Positions 12,094-22,567 of a DNA stretch of 64,000 bases are shown here, piece after piece. The translations under genes were made by a program, and so were the position numbers. The first letter of the stretch is position 1. Every line of letters begins with the position of its first letter. Origin of the DNA: Paraphysomonas bandaiensis. Its lineage: Eukaryota; Chrysophyceae. The stretch is taken from assembly GCA_965644295.1 (NCBI GenBank), contig CBFFRP010000097.1:1-64000 (forward strand), in the 5' to 3' direction. The notes under the pieces were generated by a model that worked only from the letters and a program-made list of their open reading frames with translations, made no database searches and was not told the origin of the DNA.

Positions 12094-12659
12094 TTACTCT
12101 ATCAACTTAGCATCCTTGAACATTTTTTCCAACTCGCCCTCCTTGAACATTGTAGTGACAATATCACACCCGCCAATGAATTCACCGTTAACATATAGCT
12201 GGGGAATAGTAGGCCAATCCCTGGACGGCACATCGCCATTATAAGTTAACCACAAAATATTGAGGACTTACGAATATAACTTGATTCCTTCTCTGATAGC
12301 AGGGTATTCCAATACATTCACAGAGGAGAAGTCTACCCCAATCGCGTTCAAGATACGAACGGTTTGCAAGCTGAAACCACACTGCGGTTGTGAAGGCGTC
12401 CCCTTCATATAGAGCATCACCTGATTCTCTTTGACTTGCCGATCGATTAAATCAGACACTTCTTCCATTCCTATATAACCATATTACATAAATTTACACA
12501 AGATCAATAAAATTCATGACCTTCTGGGATATTCTTGCGCTTAGGCTTGAAGTCATCATGACTATCACTGCAGAAGCTTCTGGAGACAGCGTTTCTGATA
12601 ACAGAATGTCTCACACAACTAATTCCTCTTGAGATTCTTGAAATAGGTGTTAAAAACAT
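12094..12659 (-). CDS. GRX5: mitochondrial monothiol glutaredoxin (Grx5 type)
   Basis: Carries [2Fe-2S] clusters from the mitochondrial scaffold to target proteins. Exons are 12659-12521, 12470-12272 and 12220-12094, with introns of 50 and 51 bp, giving 154 residues. The first 46 residues ([20 protein letters not shown]..) are basic, Ser-rich and lack acids until about residue 34: a typical matrix-targeting peptide. The mature part has [16 protein letters not shown] with the active-site CGFS, then the TIPQLYVNG turn with cis-Pro and the glutathione-contacting GGCDI. Both junctions restore continuous family sequence ([13 protein letters not shown]). Together with ABCE1 this shows a working Fe-S assembly route. 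It has no close divergent partner, unlike most genes here. Confidence 0.95.
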
Positions 12660-12822
12660 TATGATTCGAATACGAAGTGATTAAATTGTTATATATTTTA
12701 CTATATGAGTTAGAGTGTTATGTGGACATCCACGCAGAGAAGTTCAGGCTGCGATTCCTTAACATGAATGCCACATATAACACACACCACTACAAATGCA
12801 GAATACCGCTGTGTAGGACATC

Positions 12823-13012
12823 ACATACATACATACGTACATACATACCTACATACATACATACATACATACGTACATACATACATACATACATACATAC
12901 ATACATACATACATACATACATACATACATACATACATACATACATACATACATACATACATACATACATACATACATACATACATACATACATACATAC
13001 ATACATACATAC
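12823..13012. repeat. (CATA)n microsatellite, about 190 bp
   Basis: A nearly uninterrupted tetranucleotide array with three early variants (acgt, acct). It produces long artificial open frames in several phases. A short satellite (ATACATACATAC) recurs at about 13138-13154. Confidence 0.98.
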
Positions 13013-14559
13013 TTATCGGCATGCTTTGTATCATAAATGCCTGATATATTGAGACAACAATTATGTGTATTTCAGCCGTAGTTGTAGTACAGTAATGTAG
13101 AGTATGTTTGCTTCAATTTATTTTCGAAAAGTAGATGCATACATACATACATACACATTGATGGTATCTTGCACCGATGATTCTCCTGTTGATTATATCT
13201 ATTATGTCATTGTAGAGCAAGTGTGTATTCCAGCGTACATCGAATGGTAACGAATCATATACTCCTATGTTCGATGTATGTTAGATGTACAATGACATTA
13301 CTGGAATTGTAGATATGTCGTGTGGTATGTGTAACTCTACATATTATTTTAGTTTGGTGATTAGATCATAGATTTAAAATAATATCGATCATGATGCTTA
13401 TATTTCTACCCAATAGTGTAATCAGAATCTGTCGCAGCTGAAATGAGTCACAGCTCACAATGAAGAAGTTTTATTCTTTTTAGTCGTGTCTGTACAGAGC
13501 GAGTATTAGAACGAGATGAGAGTTAGATTTATATTTCAACTTTCTTGTGTTTACAACTGAAAAATAAGTTCAATATAGTACGCTATATTTAAACTGCAAT
13601 GACCAAGATCTAATTTTATCCAGTGACATGAGCGCAAATCAACATACCAATATACTCTACAAAGTTAAACATCTTCAATTTTAAACTTTTATACTCTTTG
13701 ATTTTCCTAATACCAGATAATAGCTGCACTAGTTGAATGTTGCTAATTTGAGCCATATTAGATGCAAAATCATAAACTTTACTTGAAGAATACAGTAGTG
13801 GAAAATAGTTACTAATATGAATTATGTGAATGAAACTAAAATATATTGAGCAAAAATATATAATTATAGTTAGCAAAGTGAGAACGTTAGTATAGCGTAT
13901 ATACTATATCCGATATAATATCGATATAGTATTAATTTACGCTTTTAGTTAGTGCGATTGGCTTTACCAAACTTCAAGTACGCACGTAGGAGTTGGTTGT
14001 AGTTCAATATATAGGGCGGGGCTAGGGGAACATTATATTGTATTGAAATAGGTAATAGTATAATTAGACTATTTTAAAAATTGTTACAATATTATTGATT
14101 AAACGTTATTTAACAATAATATTGCAACGTATTGTTCTCTAGCTCTGAATAAAACGGGCGATAATAAATTATGAGAAATAAAAGCCGTTATTTTAGTTAA
14201 TTGGTAATTGATTATTGAGAGAGTTTAAGGTTAAGATATAAGGCACTCACTCTTAGTGCTAATAAGAAGTTCTGTTAGTACATTGTCTCAAAATCATTCT
14301 TTGTCATCGATATGGTTTTTCAATTATATTTACTAACGACATGAAAATCAAGCATTTCTCTATGTAGCAACGACATACTTACATTGCTTATACACCAAAA
14401 ACACTCTCATACGGACCCTTTGACAAACCATCAAAGCATATTTACGCTTTACGTAATTCTTGAATAAATTTATTACCACCATAACCCTTAATTTTACCGG
14501 CAAATCTACACTATGCCTTAACAATGCAACACAACGGCTATTCAACTCGATACGACGAA
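13013..14559. other. AT-rich intergenic sequence
   Basis: No gene seen. The ORF at 13616-13876 is hydrophobic low-complexity sequence without domain content. AT-rich inverted words (for example tatccgatataatatcgata near 13906) occur, but no clear element. Confidence 0.4.
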
Positions 14560-15638
14560 TCAGATGATTGCGCTCAGAAAGCCAAATTTGTAGAGAGCAA
14601 TAACAGCTGGTGGATGCAGGATCATTATCAACAACATGGCTTGAATGTATTGCTCCTGGCTGCGCGCAGCCTCCAAGTTCTCAAATCCGATTCGGTCGAG
14701 CTCAGCAACCACATCGGGAGATCTAGAGTGTTTCAGAGCTTCGACCTTCTCCTGGCGCACTGCTTCAGCTTTTTCCTGAATTGCACGCTCCTTCGCATCT
14801 TGAATATACTTTTTCGCTTCTGAGTAAGTGCTCTGCAAGAGGGAGACTGTACTCTCCCCCACAGGAACATCCTCGTCGAGATGAAGAATAGATGTGGCCA
14901 CTGAGTCCATAAAATCCTCATCGTTAGAGTGTATTACACAAGTAGTTGATGACTCCGAAATGAAGGTCTTAAGGTCTTCCACGTCATCATGGGAGAGTCC
15001 AGTCGTATCATCTGTAGGGTGATCAAAGAGAATGATGTCCGGTTTCTGTAGAAGCACAGCGGCCATCTGAACTCGAGCCTGTTGGGAAAGAGATAAGGCG
15101 CTGATCGTCCGGGCTGGACGAACATCTGATAACTTTACGCTACGAAGCACCTAGAATTCATTATTATAAGGGTATATATAATGCTTGCATATAATGCTAC
15201 TGTACGTTTTCAATTACAGATTTATTCGCTGCAGATGGGCCAGGCAGGTTTTTCATGAGAAAGGAGCTTATAGTAGACATTGCATCATTGCTGGGAATTG
15301 CAGATTGGTAAAGAAGTACTTTATTTCCTTCAAGAAATTTAATATCTCCGCGTGTAGGATAAATACTTCCTTTTAATATGTTCATAATGGTTGATTTTCC
15401 TGTAGAGTAATAGAAGCGCCGATATTATAAACAGGAATATGTCGAATATAAATGACTAACCTTCTTCACTACTACCCATCAATGCAACCTTATCTCCCTT
15501 CTCAACACGAAACGATACATTGTTTAACACATCATTCCCTTCCACTGTAACACGATTAAAACTGAAGGAGCTCATTGCTCTGGTTTTAAAATGAGATAAG
15601 TGTGATGTGGATGCAGCAATTCTCCTCAACCCAAGCAT
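14560..15638 (-). CDS. degenerate half-size ABC-F-like ATPase with mitochondrial-type leader
   Basis: Exons are 15638-15461, 15399-15206 and 15150-14560 (introns 61 and 55 bp), giving 320 residues. The N-terminus (MLGLRRIAASTSHLSHFKTRAM) is basic and resembles a mitochondrial targeting peptide. One nucleotide-binding domain follows, with an intact Walker A completed across the first intron (residues 55-63, GSSEEGKST). The signature motif is LSLSQ (143-147) instead of LSGGQ. Walker B ends IILFD167, followed by His168 where the catalytic Glu should be. After the domain comes a charged helical stretch (TYSEAKKYIQDAKERAIQEK..) like the interdomain linker of ABC-F translation factors, and then the protein stops; no second ATPase domain exists. 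It probably binds but hardly hydrolyses ATP. A role at mitochondrial ribosomes is inference. Confidence 0.8.
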
Positions 15639-16382
15639 CTTATATTTAGTTGAGTGGCTCTAGTTGTAATATAAAAAATAGCCTCCTGGGGTGCTATGGC
15701 TGTTGTGTAGGAAATGGAGGGAACTTGCTCCAGGGGTATGCAAGTGGCGAGGTTAATATATATATATATGTACACATGTATGTATGCAGCAGTATGTACA
15801 TGTATGTAGCAGTGTGTATATGCAGTACTCTTCTCTGTATGCATACTGTACCACTGGTATCTAGAGTATCGGTATACAGTGTATACATCTGCTGTACAGT
15901 GGAACTGCTAATGTACCAACAAGTATCAAGAATTCCACACTTTCAACAACCCTTCATACAAAACCCACACTTTGAATCATAAATATCCTCAATTTATGTA
16001 CAAAGAAGCAAAAATCTCTGAAAATCACATATATTTTATAATGAATAGAAAACTCAAGCTACGAGAAAGAATAGTTTCTTTTTTTCTATTTGTTGGTTGC
16101 TGTTGAGTCCCAACATGTGCAAGATGCAATCTGACAATACACACATTTATATGCATATAACATTATCAAACAAGATTCTTTTCTGACTTCTAGATTGATT
16201 TGGACTTGGATTGTTGATTTCTTTTATATTGGTTTGAGAATTTTGCATTTACTTGGCCGATAGTTGAATTATGGTGCTGTTGGCTTTGTTTGGATCGTTA
16301 CATAGAACGAGTGAACGTTGAGCCCGTGAATGCTCCTTGTTGAAGGAATGAACTATGCTGTTTGCTACATACCGGAAAGATA
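15639..16382. promoter_or_regulatory. shared upstream region, ABC-F-like / kinase pair
   Basis: 744 bp between divergent starts. The segment 15770-15905 is dense in GTACATGTATG, GTATACAGTGTATAC and CTGTACAGTGG words, like other divergent regions of this window. Short ORFs here (15650-15982, 15694-15888) have compositions caused by these repeats. Confidence 0.45.
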
Positions 16383-18698
16383 ATGACTCGTGAAGTGTGT
16401 GATAAGTCCACAGTGCAACAGGCGCAGGTGTACGGCGTGCTGAACAAACACTGTCCTTATGTTGGTTTTTTTCACTATTCACCGGTGCAGTCGCGCAATT
16501 TGAATTTATTTTTTGCGGATAACGTCATTTCTATGGAAGAAGTAGAACGCAGAAGGAGAATAAAGCTGCATCCGTATACTGGCAACTTTCATTTCGCACC
16601 TGGTAAATACAGTGACCTGCATGGTTTGGAGAAGTATCGTATCACCTCCCCCACCAAAAATAATGATGAATTTGATGAATTTGATAACTCCGACGATTTC
16701 TACAGGAAAATAGAATTGCGCTACAGAGGATTAGTAGATGGGCGTATAACATTTGGTAAAACCCGGTCATTTGATGACTCATCAATAATTGCAAAGAGAA
16801 CTTTAATGCGGTGGTCCAGTGATATCACCCTACCCAACAGCAACAGTGCCCCTGTAAGGGATGAGCTAGATCCGCTGGATGTCGCACTTAGCGATCGTAT
16901 GTTGAATCTCCGCAAGTATGGGCGTCTGAATGGCCCTGTCCATCGTGACTCAGATCCAACTCCTCTCACACTGACTTCAAAGGCCAAGAGGTTCAGGCGT
17001 GCAAAATTGAGATATTCTGGAGGTATTAAAACTCGACACTGGCAGCCAGACAGCCCTGAGAAATGTGATAAGTCCCCTCAGCGACGGAAACGAGTTTCAC
17101 CTCCTTTGCCTCCACAGAGCGATTTGCCAGCGCAGCCGTTGCAGCTCACTGAACCGAAAGGTTCATGGCAGGTGCATGGAGAAGAAGGTGCTAAGGGTTT
17201 CGCCTGCATCAACGGCAACAAATCCTCCCGACCTGCCGGCCCTCCTCAGGCACTCACAGAAAAGTACGAATTGCACCCTGATAAACGTCTTGGAGAGGGG
17301 TCGTATGCTGTTGTGCTTCTAGCCACGTGCAAAAAATCTGGGTCATTTGTGGCTGTTAAGATAATAAGTAAAAGTGCTGAAGGTTCTCCAGAAGAAGAAG
17401 CCAGAATTCAGCGAGAGATTGACCACCAGTCGCGACTATGGCATCACAACGTTGTGGCTATCAAGGACGTGTATGAGTCATCAGGAAGCGTCTATATGGT
17501 TCTTGACTATTGCCCCGGTGGTAACCTTGAGCAAATGCTTCAGTTACGTCGGCGTCTTGACGAAGAGGAGACACGGTTTATCGCCTATCAGCTTCTCTCT
17601 GGGCTGACCTACATTCATGATAACGGTGTTCTTCACGGAGATCTCAAACCAGGGAACATTATGTTCACCCCGCCAAGTGCCGCGACTCTAGAATCGAATG
17701 ATGCGGCGTGGAACAGAGTGGATTTGTTGTTCGAGAAGAAGAGGCGGGAGGGTACACTCACTATTACCTTGAACCAAGCACCAGTAGTGGACTATGATGC
17801 GGTAATGCGCAGCGAAGCGCAGACAGGGCAGGAAAGTGGGATAGGAGAGGGTAGTGTAATCGCAGATGCAAAGTCAGCATATCTGAGGGAACGCCTCGTT
17901 CATGGGACCGATATCCATAGCATAGGGGGTTCACCAGTGAAGGCAAGGAGGGGATCTGCTGGCAACGTAGAAGCGTCGATGGGTGGTGGGGCGCAAGGGT
18001 TTGCATCTGCTGCGCATCGGAATGATATGCGGAAGAAGAAAAGAAACCGTCCTGCTACTGTCACCCCTACCTCATCAAGTGAAGATTCTCTACTGACGGA
18101 CCAGAGTTCTGAGTGCGGTGATGTATCTGGACATGATCAGACAGATGAACTTCAGGGAGGACGAGGCAGGTCCGAAAGCGGACGGGGCATAGAGGTTGAC
18201 GAAAGATATCAGGGCCACATTCGGTATAAGTGTCCTTACGGGATGCTCGTACGTATATGTGATTTCGGGCTGAGCCAGAAGATTCCGGATGTGAAGCATT
18301 TTAAGCATACAGGCGACGTGCGAAAAGCTCCATACACGCCTGGGGGCACAGAGGGATACCTTGCGCCAGAGATTATGGCACATAAGCCTTACGGTCTTCC
18401 CGCAGATCTTTGGGCAATAGGCATCGTTCTTTACAAGTGTCTATCGGGAAATCTACCTTTCTTGCCACCCTCTGCCTGTTTGGAGCGGGACGTGAAATTC
18501 AACGGCCCGACATGGCGGAAGGTCAGTCAGCCATGTAAGGACCTGATTACATCCCTGCTTACTGCGGATGAAAATGTGAGACCCTCCGCAAAGCAATGCT
18601 TAAACCATCCATGGTTCGCAGACTTTCTGATTATATCGGATGGAATTATACCTGAGATTAGTAGTCCCACCGATCGCGATGCAAGGCTGTGTATCTAA
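16383..18698 (+). CDS. Ser/Thr protein kinase with a long catalytic-loop insert
   Basis: Single-exon, 771 residues from the first in-frame ATG (the frame extends 7 codons upstream only through a TTG). Residues 1-290 form a basic, Ser/Pro-rich region without a known domain. The kinase domain starts at about 298: glycine loop LGEGSYAVV (from 303), VAVK with catalytic Lys326, and the catalytic loop HGDLKPGN with His418, Asp420 and Lys422. Here the usual HRD reads HGD. A hydrophilic insert of about 190 residues (430-620) separates this loop from DFG (627-629). GTEGYLAPE (APE at 661-663) and a C-lobe of CAMK-like type (DLWAIGIVLYKCLSG, HPWFADF) follow. HRD-Arg loss suggests that activation-loop phosphorylation is not needed. 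Substrate unknown. Confidence 0.9.
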   Translation: MTREVCDKSTVQQAQVYGVLNKHCPYVGFFHYSPVQSRNLNLFFADNVISMEEVERRRRIKLHPYTGNFHFAPGKYSDLHGLEKYRITSPTKNNDEFDEFDNSDDFYRKIELRYRGLVDGRITFGKTRSFDDSSIIAKRTLMRWSSDITLPNSNSAPVRDELDPLDVALSDRMLNLRKYGRLNGPVHRDSDPTPLTLTSKAKRFRRAKLRYSGGIKTRHWQPDSPEKCDKSPQRRKRVSPPLPPQSDLPAQPLQLTEPKGSWQVHGEEGAKGFACINGNKSSRPAGPPQALTEKYELHPDKRLGEGSYAVVLLATCKKSGSFVAVKIISKSAEGSPEEEARIQREIDHQSRLWHHNVVAIKDVYESSGSVYMVLDYCPGGNLEQMLQLRRRLDEEETRFIAYQLLSGLTYIHDNGVLHGDLKPGNIMFTPPSAATLESNDAAWNRVDLLFEKKRREGTLTITLNQAPVVDYDAVMRSEAQTGQESGIGEGSVIADAKSAYLRERLVHGTDIHSIGGSPVKARRGSAGNVEASMGGGAQGFASAAHRNDMRKKKRNRPATVTPTSSSEDSLLTDQSSECGDVSGHDQTDELQGGRGRSESGRGIEVDERYQGHIRYKCPYGMLVRICDFGLSQKIPDVKHFKHTGDVRKAPYTPGGTEGYLAPEIMAHKPYGLPADLWAIGIVLYKCLSGNLPFLPPSACLERDVKFNGPTWRKVSQPCKDLITSLLTADENVRPSAKQCLNHPWFADFLIISDGIIPEISSPTDRDARLCI

Positions 18699-19046
18699 AT
18701 TTTACAAATAGCACAGTAGAGTATTAATAAAATTAGAGAGAGTTGTAGATCTAACGTAGAAGTACTGCGCACAAGGCCTGTAATGGTGAACGAAAGATCA
18801 CTGTTTCGTTGTTCTATTTTGCTGTTGCAGATTCTCTGTTAAATAATAAATTACTCGGTAGTCCATTCGAATCGACTGATTTTGATCCGTTATTTGATGT
18901 TGAGTTATTGGCACTAAATATGATATATCTGTGTAATCAGTAATTAGATCAGCTACTCACGAATGTTGGAAATTTGAAGCAATAATATTAAATACATTTC
19001 CGATCATGTACTTTGCCATCATAGTGATATTATTTTAATTGTAGTG

Positions 19047-19245
19047 GTGGTAGTGGTAGACTTAGATCACTGCTTTCCCCTACATAGACATCTATGAATA
19101 TAGCAAGAATAGATTAAAGAGTAGGATATCAGAGTTTGCACTAGCAAGTAAATGATAAATATGATAGATGCTTATCTCTAGCTTGACTTGTTGTTTGTTC
19201 ATCTAGGTACTAATCTGGTTCTAAGTAAATAGACTTTTACTACTC
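19047..19245. repeat. dispersed repeat family A, copy 2
   Basis: Shorter relative of 11526-11810, with the same order of conserved blocks (GTAGACTTAGATCACTGCTTTC, CCCCTACATAGACATCTATGAATATAGC, ATATCAGAGTTTGCACTAG, GATGCTTATCT, GGTACTAATCTGGTT, AGACTTTTACTACT). Confidence 0.7.
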
Positions 19246-19469
19246 ACTAAATTGTGGGCAAGGTTTCTACAACAAAATTAGTATTTAAAACAAGGTATTT
19301 AAAGCTAGGCTGAACTATATTTCCCATAGGCAAGTGAAAAATTGAGTACCGAATATCCTGTGCATCACAGAACCGCTGTCGATAACATCATATCCGTATT
19401 AAAAGGACATGAGAAGTATTATATTATCTCAGCATATATATCAAAAATCCACAGTAAAATGTCATTCTC

Positions 19470-19651
19470 CAGGCTTGCGTAACCATTAATGGTAATTGCC
19501 ATTTATGGCCATTAATGGCCTTCCCCCATAAAATGGAAAAAAAACAATATTAAAGCAATAGTAATCAAACCATAAATGGTCCATTAATGGCCATAAAAAT
19601 AGGGGAAGCAATGCGTCGCCATTAATGGCCATTAATGGTTACGCAAGCCTG
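19470..19651. mobile_element. hAT-like miniature inverted-repeat element
   Basis: The ends are perfect inverted repeats of at least 23 bp, CAGGCTTGCGTAACCATTAATGG at the left and its complement at the right. They are flanked by the 8-bp direct repeat TCATTCTC (19462-19469 and 19652-19659). Ends starting CAGG with an 8-bp target duplication are typical of hAT transposons. The interior is non-coding and contains further CCATTAATGG copies. It must be moved by a transposase encoded elsewhere. A perfect target duplication implies recent insertion. Confidence 0.88.
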
Positions 19652-19863
19652 TCATTCTCAGCAAAGTTTACCGTCTATACCTCACATATATTGTACATAC
19701 TACCCAAATAGTTCAGTGTGGCAAAGGTCAACTGATATACTCATTGACTTATAAACTATAGAATGGCAACTCAAAACATACAAGAAACGCATATAATATC
19801 GTCAAAATTAAGTACTTTGCTATCAAACAACTTCATTTTTGACAGACAACTGACAAAGCACCA

Positions 19864-22136
19864 CTATTTAATACCTACAAGTGACCACACTCGAAACGCA
19901 TTGTCTGAACCGTAAGTTAAAAGTGAAGCTTTGGAATCTAAAAATAACGCCCCATAGACTTTTTCAGAGTTGGCACGAGCCTCTAAAACTTTCCAACTCG
20001 ACAGAATCATAGCACTATCATCATTTGCGCAATCAAGTTCTTTATTGATAGATGATATATCATACAGAAAAACCTAGATACAATAAATTAAACCCTGAGA
20101 TAACATTACCATAGAGTTATATTACCTGTCCTGTGTTGCTACCAGTTGCTAAAATTAAAGAATTGTTCCATTCATTAGCCTTGAGCTGGGCTTTGGGAGG
20201 TGGCATGCCTACCACAGAAGCCAAAAGCTCATCTGCATCACCGTCTTTCTTGCCCTTATCCCGCAGGAGTCGAGCACTTACTATTCCTGCTGCCATACTA
20301 AGGTTACCTTCTCCATCCGAGTATCCCCCACTACCATCATCATCATCATCATTGTCATCGTCATCATCATCTTCTCGCTCCTCCTCCCCATGAGCACTTG
20401 CACTTGTTATGGACACAATGGCATCGTCTTCGTCAGATCCACGGCCAACTCGACGCCCAGTTCGCCCATCCACACTACCAACACTGCTCTCAATACTTGC
20501 ATCATCTCCAACAGCACGTGGGAGTGGGGACACAGAGCCTAAGAACATTTGCTTGAGTTTATCACAACCTACTATAGGTTTAGGACTTACTCTGGGATGA
20601 TGGTAAACCTTTCGCTTTTACCCTTTGAGTGACGACCCCAGAGGAAGAACTTTTCAGACCTCCCATACTACCCGGTCCTCGACCAGAAGCATCCCTTGAA
20701 CCGGGGCCATACGGGGCAAATGGAGTTGGTCTCGATGCTCGAGGAACATGTAAGGAATAGTCGTTTCCCCGTAAAAAACTCATTCGTATCGGCCACTGTC
20801 CAGATGAGGAGTGACCTCGTAGCAGGCGCAAAGGCAGTAAAAACCCTGTCTCTGGCTCCGAATCCGGCCAATCTTCCATAACTTCATAAAGACGGATAGT
20901 ATCATCTGAGCACTGCGCTGCTAAAATGAGAGACTGCGGTCCGTGTCGTATACTAGGTTTACGGGATTGAACTTTTCGGGCACCACTTGATGCTCCCGCA
21001 GAAGCTGTGTGCATCTCATCAATAGACCGTCCACATAGCTGCACAATACATACATATCAGTTTTGACAAATACACCAAATGAAACATACTTGTAGAGAGA
21101 GAATTCGTACTTGTGCTCTCTCGTCCTCTAAACTTTGGCGACACACCACTACAGGGGGCTGGCTTTCTCCAACCTCTCCAGCCACTATCTCATACCAAGT
21201 GACTACGCCAGCTGCATCACCAACTAGTAGCGAAGACCCAGAGACACCCCACGTCACAACAGCAGTGGGTACAGCAGTATGACGATGAAACACTGCCTGG
21301 CTGGTGTGTCCGACTGAAGCCATGACGGGATCGAGGGTATGGGTTTCTGTATCTCCTCCTTCCACACGAGCAGGAGCGGCTGGGCGACCTACGATGTACA
21401 GATACGCCGCAGATGTAGTAGCAACCGCACAACCACTAGAATGATAACAGTAAAACAAAAACATACTTGATCGAAATTATTAGTACCTGGTGTACACGAG
21501 ACTTGGGGGACAGCAAATAAGACCTGTGCCAAAGGCTTTTAGCCGAACAACGCAGAGACATACACAGAGATCGGTATCCCACACCCGAACGGTTTTGTCA
21601 AAAGATGATGAGTATAGAAGTGGTCGCTGAGACCATTCTTTTGAAGGAGCACTGGAGTTAGATTGAGGGGTGTCCAAGCTCCACGCAACACCTGTAACTA
21701 AACGCGCGTGTCCGGTTAGACTGGCGACCTGCTTATACGGAAAAGATCCCTCCCATATATATATATTGCGGTCAAAACTCCCTGACGCGATCCATTTACC
21801 ATCCCGCGTGATATCCACTGCATACACAGCCCCAGTGTGTCCTCTTATATCCGTCTCATACACTACTTCTCTATTATCATCTCCAGAGGGCATCACACTC
21901 TGCTGTCCACTCATTTCTCTCCCTTCATGTGATGTATCGATAGGTTTCCAATGATCTAATCGATCTAAACGAAAGAGATTATATGGAGTTTGTTGAGATA
22001 GCTGATAGCTGAGCTCATATACGCATCTTCTTAAGTCCTGATTCTCTTTTTCGAGTTGATCGAATCGATGCTGCAGATCGTCTCTTTCTTTTATAACAGT
22101 TTGATATTGCATACGCAGCCATACTTCTGAGTTCAT
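19864..22136 (-). CDS. coiled-coil and WD40-repeat protein
   Basis: Five exons (22136-21487, 21435-21090, 21038-20591, 20538-20126, 20073-19864; introns 51, 51, 52 and 52 bp) give 688 residues. Residues 8-50 form a coiled coil (..IKERDDLQHRFDQLEKENQD..). WD40 repeats begin near residue 95 (DIRGHTGAVYAVDITRDGKW, then ASGSFDRNIYIWE), and the next blade ends YSSSFDKTVRVWD. Later blades are diverged (..LLVGDAAGVVTWYE, ILAAQCSDDTIRLYE). The last exon supplies a final blade (LLTYGSDNAFRVWSL). Inserts between blades include a Ser/Gly/Arg-rich stretch and an acidic run of about 15 Asp/Glu in exon 4. It is a scaffold by fold; the coiled coil plus propeller recalls ATG16, but I cannot assign an orthologue. 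Divergent from the carboxypeptidase. Confidence 0.85.
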
Positions 22137-22567
22137 TGGATGTAATGGGTGGGGTTTACATGTGATGGTTAAGGTGTATGGATGTGTGTATGTGTTGAGA
22201 GGATTGGAGGGGGGGGCTGCTGCTGTACAGTGTAGTGCGACTGCAGTGGAGTGTGTACATGCATCATACTATCATCCTGAATGTTGTATACTGTGTACAC
22301 GTAGACCAGTACATAGCACATCTACAGTACAGTAGCATATCTAGATATACCCCGTACATGTATGTATTGTATATCGAAGTAGAGTACAGAGTATACAGAG
22401 TACTCCCGGTACTCCTGCACTTCCAGGCATGCGTGTGTGTGAGCATATGCATGTATATACATACACATACACTATCGTAGCACTGAGCTGTCTATAGTAC
22501 ACTGCATCAGATGCATAGATAGACTTCATCATCCCTAAACAACCCCTCGTTAAACCACCAACCCCCC
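22137..22567. promoter_or_regulatory. shared upstream region, WD40 / carboxypeptidase pair
   Basis: 431 bp between divergent starts. It contains CTGCTGTACAGTG, GTGTACATG, GTGTACACG and CTACAGTACAGTAG words (about 22218-22335). C-rich tracts lie directly before both start codons (ACCCCACCC on the minus side, ACCCCCC on the plus side). Confidence 0.45.

Larger units (their letters stand above)
18699..19863. other. convergent intergenic region with two repeats
   Basis: Lies between the 3' ends of the kinase and the WD40 gene. It holds dispersed repeat A copy 2 (19047-19245) and a complete hAT-like miniature element (19470-19651). No gene otherwise. Confidence 0.6.

Noticed and set aside
12677-13052. 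Long frames encoding repeats of Tyr-Ile-His-Thr or Tyr-Val-Cys-Met
   Set aside because: They are translations of the (CATA)n microsatellite in different phases, not genes.
15650-15982. Plus-strand 110-codon frame in the divergent spacer
   Set aside because: Built from TGTATG and GTACA repeats; no domain content.
20133-20393. Plus-strand Ser-rich frame over the WD40 gene
   Set aside because: Antisense of the Asp/Glu-rich and low-complexity stretch in exon 4 of the WD40 protein.
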